64,000 bases of DNA from Ypsolopha sequella (lineage: Eukaryota > Arthropoda > Insecta > Lepidoptera > Ypsolophidae), in NCBI GenBank assembly GCA_934047225.1, contig OW203988.1, forward strand, positions 10,140,229-10,204,228, written 5' to 3'. The first letter of the stretch is position 1. Every line of letters begins with the position of its first letter. Below the pieces are notes generated by a model, which had not been told where the DNA came from, made no database searches, and worked only from the letters and a program-made list of their open reading frames with translations. Both the position numbers and the translations under genes were made by a program. Below, one piece after another: positions 9,935-20,826 of this stretch.

Positions 9935-12449
9935 CTGTTGAAACACACCAAATAAAATACGTTTGAGTACTGTATATGGTTCCTATTCGTCAAACGAGGC
10001 GAAAAAGTGTGTTTGAAGACCTCATTTCAACAATTATTTTTATCGAGGAAAATTTATCCAAACATGTTTTCCAATTTCCAAAAGAGAAAACGTCAAAAAA
10101 TGCTTCAATCTCACTTTTAGATGGTAAAATAAACAATGCAGAGTCTGTCAATAGAGTAAACACATATTTCTGCAACATAGGCAAAGAGCTTGCTCAATCT
10201 ACACTTACTCGTCTTAATAAATCAGAAGAAGGCCTATCTAATGACATAATTTCAACAACAAAACATCCCAATTCATTCTACTTATCTCCCGTTAATGCCG
10301 AAGAAATATTGTCTACCATAAAGGAACTAAAATTTTCTCATTCTTCTGGTTGGGATAATATAAGTAACGAAATTTAAAAAAAAATCGGATTTCTCATTCT
10401 AGAACCTCTTGTCCATATCTTTAATCTAAGCTTCGCTAATGGCATCTTCCCAGACTATTTCAAACTGGCTACTGTTGTTCCTCTGCATAAAGGAGGTGAT
10501 ACTAAAAACGTCAAGAACTATAGACCTATTGCTATGCTACCTACCATCTCTAAGGTATTGGAAAAATTAGTAAAACGACGTCTCATCAGCTTTTTGGAAA
10601 AACATAATCTATTGTCAGATAAGCAATATGGTTTCAGGCGTAAAAGGTCAACAGGTGACGCCTTAGATGACTTGACTAGCTACCTTGTTGAACAGTTGGA
10701 CAATGAGAGACGTTGCATCGGTGTGTTCCTGGATCTGGCCAAGGCTTTTGATACAGTTTCTATTCCAATACTACTTTGCAAACTGGAAAGCCTTGGCATA
10801 AGAGACCTACCAATGCATTGGTTCCGCTCGTATCTAGAAAATAGACACCAAAAAGTTAACATCGAGGGTTCAATAAGTGAATCTTTGCCTGTATTCTATG
10901 GAGTTCCCCAAGGCAGCGTCCTGGGCCCTGTTTTGTTCTTGATTTACATAAATAGCTTGACTGATTTAAATACTATAAATGGTAGGATAGTGTCTTTCGC
11001 GGATGATACTGCCCTCATTTTTACAGACTCTAATTGGGATACAGTCTTCAATAAAGCAAATCGTGGAGTTGCGTTGATTAAAGAGTGGCTCGATAAGAAC
11101 TTACTAACGCTGAACATAAGCAAAACCAAATATTTATGTTTCACTAAAACAGATCACACAGCCGCAGAGGACAGTCATTGTCTGAAACTTCATACTTGTA
11201 ACAACTTATCAAATTTCTCCGCCCTTCAATGTCAATGTGATACCATTGAACGTGTGAAAACGATCCGTTACCTAGGGGTTGTTCTTGATGATAGACTCAA
11301 CTGGCATGAGCACATTAAAACCCTGTCTGGGCGGATACGAAAGTTGTCCTTCATTTTCGGGTCCCTTAAAAATATTCTTAACAATAAGCTTAAACTAAGT
11401 ATATACTACGCTATGTGCCAAAGCCTAGTCTCTTACTGCATTGATTCCTGGGGTGGTGCTGCCAAAACAAAAACTTTACAGCTGGAAAGAGCTCAGCGTA
11501 TGGTTATTAAAGTAATGTTGAAGAAACCATTTCGGTCTGACACAGACCTTCTACATCAAGAAAGTGGAATACTAAGTGTTCGTAGACTTTTTATCTCCAA
11601 TATTCTAACAAAATTGTCATTTCAAGAGGTGGCATCAACCGCCAATGAAAACAAAGGCAGCAGGTCAGTTAGACTTGAGGGTAAACTTAAAGTCCCCAGA
11701 GTAAGCTCTGCATTTGCTAACCGTTTTAAAAACTTTTTGGGTCCATTCATTTACAATCAAATTAACAAAGAAATACCTCTAGAAGATAAAACTAAATTAA
11801 AACATAATTTAATAAGAAAACTCCGTACTTGGCTTTTATCAAAATCTTATGATAGCATTGAAAAACTTTTGCATATCGAATCTTAGCATTAAATAAACTT
11901 TTCATTCCCCCCTTCCTGCCCATATATATATAAATATATATATATAGAAAAAATAATATATATATATATATATTATTTTTTCTAGTGATTTACATGTTAT
12001 ACATTGCTCACGGACACTTCTTTCTATAGGTACCCACATACATATAAGCGAAAACTTCATTTATCACTTATAGAAAAACTATTTCCCATTAGGTAACAGA
12101 TTTACACTTAATCGTATATTTATATATGATATCATAAACTAATCATACACTTAGGTACAATTTACAAAATAAAATAACTGTTTATATTACTTATAGCACT
12201 GGGCGCCCTTTGGCGAAAATAACTTCATAGTGCTTCCGTGTTACGGAGAACTCTAGTATCGGAGCACACATATTCGAAACTATTATTGTGCTAGGTTGTT
12301 AGTTTTACAGTCTGAGAAAGAATCTGTTAATGTGTCGGAAGCCTGCTTTGGGTATTATTAGTCCCAAATTCTTTTTTTCTCTATTTTTGTATTTTACTAA
12401 CCCTAGGATAGGCCTAATTAAGTTTTTCTGTAATACTAACCATTTAAGT

Positions 12450-12480
<31 letters not shown>
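9935..12480 (+). mobile_element. 5'-truncated non-LTR retrotransposon (LINE) with poly(A) tail
   Basis: Contains the 3' part of ORF2 (9976-11886), about 575 bp of 3' untranslated sequence and a pure A run at 12461-12480. The endonuclease domain and ORF1 are missing, typical of abortive target-primed reverse transcription. The flanks look like a diverged target duplication: 'aaatctctagat' before the element and 'aaatccctagat' just after the A run. The insertion point lies inside the SINE body at 9765-9934, so the LINE is the younger insertion. Internal (TA)n-type hairpins lie at 11922-11983 in the 3' untranslated part. Confidence 0.85.
9976..11886 (+). pseudogene. LINE ORF2 reverse transcriptase, one nonsense codon
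   Basis: A single frame runs from 9976 to the stop at 11884-11886 and is broken only by TAA at 10375-10377, after GWDNISNEI. Reverse-transcriptase motifs follow in order: YRPIAMLPTISKVLEKL (10519-10569), GFRRKRSTGDAL, FLDLAKAFDTVS with the first catalytic Asp, GVPQGSVLGP, and the FADD box at about 10999-11010 with the catalytic Asp pair. The C-terminal region (FANRFKNFLGPF, RTWLLSKSYDS) is of the kind found in CR1/Jockey-group LINEs; I do not assign the clade. The N-terminal endonuclease is absent. The catalytic residues are intact and the frame is otherwise open over 635 codons, so insertion was probably recent. Confidence 0.9.
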
Positions 12481-12483
<3 letters not shown>

Positions 12484-12499
12484 TCAAATCCCTAGATTA

Positions 12500-13256
12500 T
12501 ATACCTAGTCAAAATGCATATACCAGAAACTGATTATAATTTTCCATGTATTTCATGAAATACACAGAAACGAAACACTCGTTTTTTTTTCGCATATCGC
12601 CTTAACATTATACTATGGTCGCATAATGGCATAGATCACAGTTATTTAATACTTTTTGTTCAAAAATTATTGTTGTTCAAAACTATCATAACTTTTGTGC
12701 TTGGGAATGCGGTCTGTCGCAGTAATACATTTTATTTTCTCAAATAAAATACTGAAATCTATGGTAACTTAACTGTACTAGCATTAGGAACTAGATCTGA
12801 AAAGGGCATCTTGCCAAATAAGGTTTGTGTAATAATTTTCATTGAAATATGACGATGGAAATCATGTAACGAAAAGTAGCGAGAATACTAAACATTTCAG
12901 ATAGCAGAATAAATCTAATTGTAGATATTACAAGAATTTCTCGTGCATATTTAATGAAGGGGCGTTCATTGTTTATATGTTTGTGCTAATTCTCAAAAAC
13001 ATCTAAAACAATGAACGTGCAAAGTGTCAGACAGATGAAGAAAAAGTGCAATAGCAGATGCAAACGTATTTACTGGAAAAAAAAACTTGTTAACATTTAT
13101 TACAAAAATATGGACGACTTATTTATATACGAGCACATAAAGTTTTATGATTCCGGCAATAAAGTCATCTTGATAAGAAGTGTAACATGCAGTTTTATTG
13201 TATAAGTATTGTTATCGCGATAACGTCAGCATTGTACATAAACTTGAAGTAACTTG
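12500..13256. other. No gene recognised
   Basis: AT-rich. A small hairpin 'tgtatttcatgaaataca' lies near 12547-12564. 'gttatcgcgataac' at 13211-13224 is a 14-bp perfect palindrome that resembles the boundaries of the tandem duplication just downstream. Confidence 0.4.
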
Positions 13257-13724
13257 ATAATTTTTGTGACTAGGACGAAACGTAACATAATATATTGATT
13301 GTTCTTTTTTGTTTTACTTATTACTTATAAATTTAGCCTGATTACATGTATACTATTGTGACACGTGATGTGACAGTGCTAAACCTAACGCGAGTCCAAA
13401 CGAGAACTGACATACTTTGTAAGTCCTTACACTCTCGCATCCATCTCACTGATACTTATACTAACAGAGCAGAAAAACTTTGATATCGCGATAATTTTTG
13501 TGACTAGGACGAAAAGTAACATAATATATTGATTGTTCTTTTTTATTTTACTTATTACTTATAAATTTAGCCTGATTACATGTATACTCTTGTGACACGT
13601 GATGTGACAGTGCTAAACCTAACGCGAGTCCAAACGAGAACTGACATACTTTGTAAGTCCTTACACTCTCGCATACATCTCACTGATACTTATACTAACA
13701 GAGCAGAAAAACTTTGATATCGCG
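13257..13724. repeat. Tandem duplication, two 234-bp units
   Basis: Unit 1 (13257-13490) and unit 2 (13491-13724) differ at only a handful of positions (for example cgaaacgtaac versus cgaaaagtaac, gcatccatctc versus gcatacatctc). Each unit ends in 'tttgatatcgcgat' and includes 'cacgtgatgtgacagtgct' and 'gagaactgacatacttt'. No reading frame is conserved through the unit. High identity suggests a recent duplication. Confidence 0.95.
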
Positions 13725-14790
13725 ATGCAAGAATCGATACAAAAACTGATTTCCTATAATTTACGCTGTTTTAATATATTGTTTAACTTATAAGAATGTT
13801 ACATCAAACTACTTGATAAGGTCTATGTTCTCGTATGTTTAAAACTCTTATCTAAAAATCAAATTAAATAAGATTTTGATCTTTTTTATAATTATTTGAT
13901 TATTTAATTAAACAGGCTTTGTTATGTAAATTAATAAGTAACTTTATTATACCACTTAATTGCGAATTGCAACATTGATAAAGCAACTTGATGGAACTAT
14001 TCAAGTGAATGATAGTACTGTGATGTGCACACCGTGCACTCGGGATCTCGTGAGGATTTTATAATAATTATACTAATTTCTTATTTTTGACTTCTTGTAT
14101 ATTTTCTTTTTTCATTTGATATGTCCTATTTATCAATTGTGCATTAAGGGAGGGGAGCTCTAAATTTGGTAGAGTACTCGCTTGTTGTATCTCTTCAACA
14201 ATTCTAGAAGGAATATTTATATATGGAGAACTACGTCCGCACTAATCGGACTCTCTGAGGAATCTTGCTCGTGTTTTGTCTGAAAGATCTTTTATACTCG
14301 ATCTGTATTTATTTTTGGAAAACACGAAATAATTTCAGTCAATGCGACGTATGTCGATCCATAAAGGTTATCGATTGCCAACTAAACACGAACAAATAGT
14401 CCTTTAACCTACCTATAAAACCTAGCCTTACCTAAACCTAACATATTGCCTAGCTATATGTTACAGTACTCACTGTGTTCCTGAAATTAATAAAGTAAAT
14501 TAATAATATTGAACATAGTCGACTTGATAAAAGGGCAATCATTTTAGCTTTATTGTGACAACAAACTATCATTAATTATTTCTGATATTTTCTTTAACGA
14601 TTTAGTCGCATTTTTTTCAATCAAGCATGTTTTTAACTTGATTAGCCATGATTTTTTTCAACTAAATTATGAGTTTCAATCAATAAAGTGTATTATCCTG
14701 GTCCTAAACATATTGTGATTTGGTTGTAATTTTCAAAAATTTTTGTTTGTAATTATACATATATTACTTTAAATATAATTAATAAATAAC
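13725..14790. other. No feature recognised
   Basis: AT-rich, without palindromes or credible coding segments that I could see. Confidence 0.4.
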
Positions 14791-14794
14791 ATTT

Positions 14795-14900
14795 TTTTTT
14801 TTTTTTAGCTTGAAATATATTTCGGCCCTTAGTGGGCCGTCATCAGTCAAGTATTAAAAAAGAAAAATATACCATAGTAATAAAAACAGGAAAAGAAATA
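14795..14900 (+). repeat. Retroelement 3'-end-like hairpin segment
   Basis: 'ttcggcccttagtgggccg' can fold into a short stem-loop and is preceded by a T run and 'gcttgaaatatat'. A similar arrangement ('ttcgagtcctcttggactc') occurs at 48145-48170 next to a LINE/SINE tail. The likely role as a 3' recognition stem is inference. Confidence 0.4.
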
Positions 14901-15026
14901 AAAAAAAGACAATATTTTTCTTAACTAACCTAACCTATTTGTATTGATCCACAAATTTTTGTAATTTTATGTTATTAAGTTTGCTATTTTATACAATGTC
15001 AGTTAATTTAAATATTTATACATATA

Positions 15027-15208
15027 CTAGCTTTTGCCCGCGGCTTCACCCGCGCTGATTTTGTTTGCATTTTCCTGGGATAAAAAGCAGCCTATGTCAT
15101 TTTCCGGCTAATAAACTATCTCTGTGCAAAAAATCACGTCGATCTGTTGCTCCGTTGCTGCGTGAAAGAAGGACAAACCAACAAACCAACAAACACGGTA
15201 CGGATATA
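15027..15208 (+). mobile_element. SINE-like 'cttttgcccgcggcttc' element, interrupted by Tc1
   Basis: Starts with 'ctagcttttgcccgcggctt' and carries 'taaactatctctgtgcaaaa' and 'atcacgtcgatc'. The same order is found at 59068-59275. This copy is cut at its 3' end by the Tc1 element, which sits in the terminal TA-rich part. This repeat type is common in lepidopteran genomes to my knowledge. Confidence 0.75.
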
Positions 15209-15210
15209 TA

Positions 15211-16935
15211 CAGTTGTGGTCATATAATTAGGAACGACTAATACCGAAGTAACTTTCAGAAAAACAAGTTGCTGTAACTTTAGTTTATATTATTGTTACT
15301 ACCTTCAAACGACATGATAATATAGCTATGTAAGCAGGCTTTTATACTACATATATAATATGTAAAACTGTTTAATTCAATTGATAATTTAATTAAAGTT
15401 CCATTTGAACTATTTATTTGAAACTTTCTAGCTATGGACAAATAATTAGGAACGGGTAAAATTAATTAATTTATTGAACTGTATCAGAAACCATTTTAAT
15501 GAAATAAGCAATATTTATTACAAAACTTTTAACACAGCTTACAAAAAGCAGTTTAGTATTCTGTAGGGTGGCCCTTTCTTACAATAACTGCTCTGCAGCG
15601 ACGGGCCATGGAATCTATTAAGTTTTTACAGGTTTCATCTGAAATAGTGTTCCACGATTCGACAAAAGCATCATATAGATCGTTCAAATTGCTCGTCCTT
15701 TTCGCAGCCACACTCTTCTTTACTTCTCTCCAAAGATTTTTTATCGGATTAAGATCTGGACTATTTGCAGGCCAATCTAACACAGTAATTTTTTGATCAC
15801 TAAGAAACCTTTTAACTGAATGAGCAGTGTATTTGGAGTCATTATCTTGCTGAAATATCCAGACTACAGGCAACCTCTCCTCAGCATAAGGAAGCATAGT
15901 CTCCTCCAATATTTGCTTGTATTTAAATTGGTCTAGCATACCTTCAATCTTTTTAACTGGCCCAACACCATGACCTGAGAAACATCCCCAAACTTTTATG
16001 TTTCCTCCCCCATGCTCTACCACTTTTTTCGTTAATTTAGGATTCAAAGCTTGCTTAGGCGGTCTATGCACATACTGTTTAGCATTAGACCCTAGTCTAT
16101 TTATTTTCGTTTCATCAGAAAATTACACGTTTTTAGATTGACTTGCCAGTTGCCATATTTTTTCGCGAACTCTAACCTAGCTTTTCGGTGCACCTTCGTG
16201 AGAAGCGGTACACTCCGGGCGATTCTTCCAAATAACTTTGGATCAGTTAAGCGTCTTCGTACTGTACGTGTAGATACTCCTCCGTCGTCAAAAACTTCCC
16301 TCTTTATATTTTCAGAACTCTTGAAAGGATCAGCCTTTGCTGCACGAACAATCAAATCATCTTCACGTGATGTTGTTTTTCTAGATTTAGGCTTTCGAGG
16401 TACATTATTCGTAGTATTAAACTTTTTGACGTGATTTACAGCATTAAACACCTTGGTTTTGGAGCACTTCAAATGATCAGCAATCTTTTTATACGACCAA
16501 TTACGTTCATATAGAGCCATAATAATTTTCCGGGTCTATGGAACACAACTCTCCTTTTTGCCCATGATTTTGGAATAATTATGCACTTTCAACTTAGTCA
16601 ATGTAAAGCGATGTAACCATAGAATACGCGGGAAACAAAAAAAATGCGATATTCGTTTTCGAAATTCAAAATTAAGAATGATTTTTTTCCGTTCCTAATT
16701 ATTTGTCAAGCGGACAGTACATTTAAAATACAATAGCAATTTGAAGATGAATTGAACTTTTGATAGCAGTGCAATTGTTTTGCATATTGGGTATAAATTA
16801 TTAAAGCCTACTAATATAACTGTTATTTTGTGTGGTTTAAATTTGTTATCAATAAGTTAATACAAAAGTAACAGCTACTTGTTTGTCTAAAATCGACTTT
16901 CTTACCAGTCGTTCCTAATTATATGACCACAACTG
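15211..16935 (-). mobile_element. Tc1-type DNA transposon with IR/DR ends
   Basis: The left end 'cagttgtggtcatataatta' at 15211 and the right end at 16935 are perfect inverted repeats over about 29 bp, flanked by TA (15209-15210 and 16936-16937). A second, inner copy of the repeat lies at 15436-15455 ('ggacaaataattaggaacgg') and, inverted, at 16689-16707. Spacing to the outer copy is about 225-228 bp on both sides: the IR/DR layout of Sleeping-Beauty-like elements. The interior codes for one transposase on the minus strand, now inactivated. Element length is 1725 bp. Confidence 0.95.
15553..16565 (-). pseudogene. Tc1-family transposase, triply inactivated
   Basis: The frame starts at ATG 16565-16563 (MGKKESCVP) and is stopped by TAG at 16538-16536; it resumes as TRKIIMALYERNWSY. 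The N-terminal half (to about 16101) carries the paired helix-turn-helix domain (KKIADHLKCSKTKVFNAV, then DDGGVSTRTVRRRL). At about 16105-16115 a 1-base deletion falls exactly at the first catalytic Asp (the DETKINR segment is in another frame). The C-terminal half (15553-16071) has the second Asp in WIFQQDNDSKYTA. Exactly 34 residues further, in SPDLNPIKNLW, lysine (AAA) stands where the DD34E family has its catalytic Glu. Thus nonsense, frameshift and active-site substitution coexist. Normal length would be about 337 residues. The ends are intact, so it could only move with transposase supplied in trans. Confidence 0.92.
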
Positions 16936-16960
16936 TATATATATATATATATATATGTAT
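16936..16960. repeat. (TA)n microsatellite
   Basis: Short TA repeat between the Tc1 right end and the next MITE; probably part of the original target. Confidence 0.8.
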
Positions 16961-16961
16961 A

Positions 16962-17224
16962 CAACGTGTAACAGAAAGGTGTAACCATATTTGAAGAGCT
17001 TATTCAGTCAATGGTATAAAACAACTTTTACTATGGAACAAACCCTGTATCTCGAAAAATAATTTTTACTGTTTCATAGAAAAATGCAATGCCGCTCGGC
17101 CGAAATGTATGGAAGGGCAGATTTTTTTTTTGAGATTCCAGGGTTGGCTCCATAGTTAAAGTTGTTCTATACCATTGACTGAATAAGCTCTTCAAATATG
17201 GTTACATCTTTCTGTTACACGTTG
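16962..17224. mobile_element. Foldback MITE, about 263 bp, flanked by TA
   Basis: Left arm begins 'caacgtgtaacagaaaggtg' and the right arm ends 'catctttctgttacacgttg'; complementarity runs for about 75 bp per arm through 'gagcttattcagtcaatggt'. The core with 'gctcggccgaaatgtatgga' resembles cores of the MITEs at 1081 and 49577. TA lies on both sides (16960-16961, 17225-17226). Confidence 0.88.
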
Positions 17225-17229
17225 TAAAT

Positions 17230-17739
17230 ATAGATATTTTAATGCATTTTTCTATTCTTTATTTTTATTACAAGTGCTTTATATGCGGTTTTTTTTTTCT
17301 TTCAATATATTATTTTATATATGAATAATGGTAAAAAAAACACCCACCTTTTTATTTACATATTTATACTAAGATATAGGAAGGACCTCCGAGAGTATCT
17401 TCAACTGATTAACATTGCAATGCCAAAATGCGTTAGTTAATGAGCTGTTTAAGCTAAGACACGCAATTGCAAACTAAGCAGGCAATAAAAAAAGCATTTC
17501 TCAATGCATTTCTAACTTATAAGGATGTAGGCACGTTCCTGATTTATTGCTATAAGACACGTGGGTGGGTTCAATCATGTTACATGAGAGTAAAGTAATA
17601 GAATATTTTATCTATTATAGCCAATTTAAAAGTTATTATTTATCTATAGGTTACCGAAGAAAATGGAAGTGGACAATAACCCATCCCCTATTCTCGTTTT
17701 GTGCATCTGAAATAAACCTTTTATAGTCCGCCGCGAACT
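17230..17739. other. No feature recognised
   Basis: AT-rich with T runs; no gene or clear repeat seen. Confidence 0.4.
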
Positions 17740-17935
17740 GTGAACTTACGATTTGATCTTGACCGATTTGGCTCATGTTCGAACTTAAATATTTTTTTTG
17801 TCTCATTTACTCACTTACCAAATTTCATTACGTTCCGATCAACGATACTCGAGTTATCGTCGGACAAACATTCATACATACAAACATACATCATACCTAT
17901 ATATACATACATACAAACGCCGGATTGTTCAAGTA
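17740..17935 (+). repeat. SINE-like 3' tail with CATA-type repeats
   Basis: 'ccaaatttcattacgttccg' followed by 'cgagttatcgtcggacaaac' and runs of 'catacatacaaacata' looks like the 3' end of a retroposed element of the kind ending in 'caaacaaacaaac'. The 5' limit is unclear. Open frames here are low-complexity. Confidence 0.4.
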
Positions 17936-18019
17936 GACTCTGAGAACTTCGCTCACTCGTTCAATGATTCCCGAGGGATCAGAGATGTTTCCGAGTGTGG
18001 GTAGTAACTGGATCAGTCA

Positions 18020-18080
18020 ATACATGTACACCCTCTTTTTACCGACGATGTTTACGTCCCAACGTAATCTTATCGGTCCT
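18020..18080 (-). mobile_element. SINE fragment
   Basis: 'taccgacgatgtttacgtcc' followed by 'caacgtaatctta' is the complement of the SINE body found at 8060-8110 and 44650-44700. Confidence 0.55.
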
Positions 18081-18141
18081 ATAAAGTTTCATTCCACCAA
18101 GATATTTGCGATCATCAAAATCTCCATCTTAGATTTAACAT

Positions 18142-18840
18142 CCAGCTTTTGCCCGCGGCTTCGCACGCGTTGGTTTAGTTTTTGTGAAGACAATCGAATA
18201 TGTAAATATTTTTCGGACTTTTAATTTTATAGAACGTATTTATTTCGTTTCTGGTTTGAATGAAACTATTTGTTAATTTTTCCTAAAAGGGAGGTGAAAG
18301 ATGGGCGGCAGTAGAGGCTTAGTAATAACACGATACATGTGTACATTATTATTATTTTTATTTTTACTTGAATACAACTTATTTCTACTTGAATTTTGTG
18401 ACTGACCAACTTAAATACAAAATTTCATCCCTCTTTTCACCCCCTTAAGGGCTAAAACTCCAACAACACCGATATACGTTGCGTTAGTTTCCAACCATAA
18501 GCCTAAATAATAAATTTAGAAGACTTTCCAATAACAACTTCATCCTCTTTTTAATCCCTTTAGGGGTATAATTATCAAAAACGCTGAGACGCATATAAAT
18601 TAATTTTCAATCTTCAGCCTAGACGCAAAATTTTAAGAACCTAACTTCAAAAATGACGGACTTTCATACAAAATTTCATCCCCTCTTAGGGAGGAATTTC
18701 AAAAAATCCATTCTTCTTAGATCTACAATACACAAAGAGCACACCTTCTGAATTCCATGTCTCTAGGACCAGCAGTTTAGGCTGTGCGTTGATATATCAA
18801 TCAGTGAGTGAATCAGGACTTTGAATTTTATATGTACTCG
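18142..18840 (+). mobile_element. Long non-autonomous element of the 'cttttgcccgcggcttc' type
   Basis: Begins 'cagcttttgcccgcggcttc' and ends near 'caatcagtgagtgaatcagg'. The interior has repeated variants of 'aaaatttcatcc.ctctt' (at about 18420, 18535 and 18670), each followed by 'ccctt.agggg', so it grew by internal duplication. No protein-coding frame. The same 5' motif begins the elements at 15027 and 59068. Confidence 0.7.
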
Positions 18841-18945
18841 TATACAGATTGATTAGGAATATTTTTATAACCCTCATATGATGGCTTTGTGGCCCGTCTG
18901 TCTGTCAAGATTTATTTTGATAGGAGCGGCTATTCTTCTAGCTAA

Positions 18946-19630
18946 AATGAATAACAAGCACATAGACATAAATCTTTAAAAGAATCGACATATGTATATA
19001 TATATATATATATACCTGTATATAAACGAAAACACTAACTGACTGACTGATATATCAACGCTAAGAGAAAACAACTGAACTGTAGTTAGGTTACTACGTA
19101 GATATCTGCTAAGAATAGATTTTAGGAAATTTTTACGGGATCGGGAGAAACGGGACACCGTGGGGCGTCCGCTAGTAATGAATACCAAGCACCTAGACGT
19201 TAATCTTTAAAGAATCCACATATGTATATACCTATTTATAAATGAATACACTGACTGACTGACTGATATATCAACGCTAAGAGAAAACAACTGAACTGTA
19301 GTTAGGTTACTACGTAGATATCTGCTAAGAATAGATTTTAGGAAATTTTTACGGGATCGGGAGAAACGGGACACCGTGGGGCGTCCGCTAGCAATGAATA
19401 CCAAGCACCTAGACGTTAATCTTTAAAATAATCTACATATACATTTATATACATGTGTATAAACATAATATGTATATATGTATAAACGAATACACTGACT
19501 GACTGACATATCAACGCTCGGAGAAAACAATTGGACTGTAGTTAGGTTATTACGTAGACATCTGCTAAGAATAGATATCAGGAATTTTTTACGGGATCGG
19601 GAGAAAGGATCCACGCTAGCGTCCGCTAGT
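18946..19630. repeat. Three-unit tandem array, 216-238 bp per unit
   Basis: Units at 18946-19176, 19177-19392 and 19393-19630 start 'aatgaata.caagcac.tag' and end 'gcgtccgctag'. Units 1 and 2 are nearly identical over their last 140 bp ('ttacgggatcgggagaaacg'). Unit 3 is more diverged. Each has a variable TATA-rich microsatellite and 'ctgactgactga'. The antisense frames here repeat the same peptide and are chance. Confidence 0.92.
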
Positions 19631-19868
19631 ACCTACTGTAAAAATCAATAACTATTGTGTCTAGAAAATAAACTTATTTCGTATACTTTCGACCATCGAC
19701 CCCAGAGGACAAGAATGTGGCGCAGCTTTATGACAAATTCTCTGTCACTTTTAGGGCCATATTGGCACCCAATATGGTGCTTATTGGCGGAGTCGAAGTC
19801 ATGAATGTAATTTATTGCAAGTCGTCTCACGAATGCTGCTTATCAATATTAAGGCGTATACTCCTGCC

Positions 19869-20005
19869 AAATTAGCAGCTCGATGTGTATCGGTACAAAT
19901 ATCGACGGGAATGACATCGAAATAAAGTTCATATTAGCGCTTATTGGACAGTGGCTGTTACAGGACCGCGCGATCGCGGATAGCGCAAAATAGGAGAGAA
20001 TATTA
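19869..20005 (+). repeat. Dispersed repeat, copy 1 (pair with 37112-37250)
   Basis: 'ttagcagctcgatgtgt.tc', 'ggtacaaatat.gac.g.aatgacat' and 'gaaataa.gttcat' are shared with 37112-37250, about 140 bp. No obvious ends or coding. Confidence 0.65.
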
Positions 20006-20141
20006 ATAAATCCATAAATTGTCACAATTATTATAACTAAAATACTTCAAAAATAATACGTGGCACTCAGTTGTTGTTATAATATCTTCAATTTGACTTA
20101 GTTTCAATTTGTTTTTTTTTGCATACTTAATTAACTAAATC

Positions 20142-20826
20142 GGATCTTAGTCTGTTTAACGACCGAATCTTACCGGGACCAGTTACTGTCGGTGAGGCGA
20201 ACCTCGAAGTTGTCCAGGAATATGTCTACCTCGGGCAGACTATTCAATTAGGAAGGGGCAACTTCGAAAAAGAGGCCGCAAGGAGGATCCGGCTGGGATT
20301 GGCTGCGTTTGGGAAATTAGGTCAGGTATTCTCCTCGGCCATTCCTCAGTGTTCAAAGACAAAAGTCTTCAACCAGTGCGTTCTGCCGGTCATGGCTTAC
20401 GGTGCCGAAACGTGGACACTGATGGTTGGACTAGTTCACTGATCCAAAGTCGCTCAGTCAGCTATGGAGCGGGCTATGCTCGGAGTTTCTTTGATGGATC
20501 ATATCAGAAATGAGGTGATTCGTCAAAGAACCAAAGTCATCGACATAGCCTTTGAGATAAGCAAGCTCAAGTGGTAGTGGGCTGGCCACATCAGCCGAAG
20601 AACCGACAACCGATGGGGAAGAAAGATTCTCGACTAGAGATCACGAATCGGCAGACGCAGTTTAGGACGCCCGCCAGTTCGCTAGATGAACGATCTAAAA
20701 AGATTGCCGGTAGTGGCTGGATGAGGATGGCCGGGGATAGGAAAATGGTGAGTGCCCTTAGAGAGGCCTATGTCCAGCAGTGGACTGATATTGGCTGATG
20801 GATTGGATTGGATTGGATCTTAGTCT
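20142..20826 (+). repeat. 12-bp target-site duplication around the RTE relic
   Basis: 'ggatcttagtct' occurs at 20142-20153 and again at 20815-20826, immediately outside the RTE relic. The first two bases could also belong to the tail. Confidence 0.8.
20154..20814 (+). pseudogene. RTE-type LINE, 3' end of ORF2, 5'-truncated
   Basis: One frame reads VQEYVYLGQTIQLGRGN, then KVFNQCVLPVMAYGAETW, AMERAMLGVSLMD, IRNEVIRQRTKVIDIAFEIS, GWMRMAGDRKM and YVQQWTDIG: the conserved C-terminal region after the reverse-transcriptase domain of arthropod RTE/BovB-like LINEs. The frame has in-frame stops after MVGLVH, after ISKLKW and twice more near 20632 and 20682. The 3' end is a GGATT-type short tandem tail (20796-20819) in place of poly(A), normal for RTE. 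The reverse-transcriptase core and endonuclease are missing, so this is a dead-on-arrival insertion. Confidence 0.9.

Noticed and set aside
18976..19614. Three similar antisense frames (SRYLRSNLTTVQLF type)
   Set aside because: They repeat because the DNA is a tandem array; unit 3 keeps the frame no better than random.
18946..19630. CRISPR-like array
   Set aside because: Only three units of more than 200 bp with internal divergence in a eukaryotic context; a simple tandem repeat.
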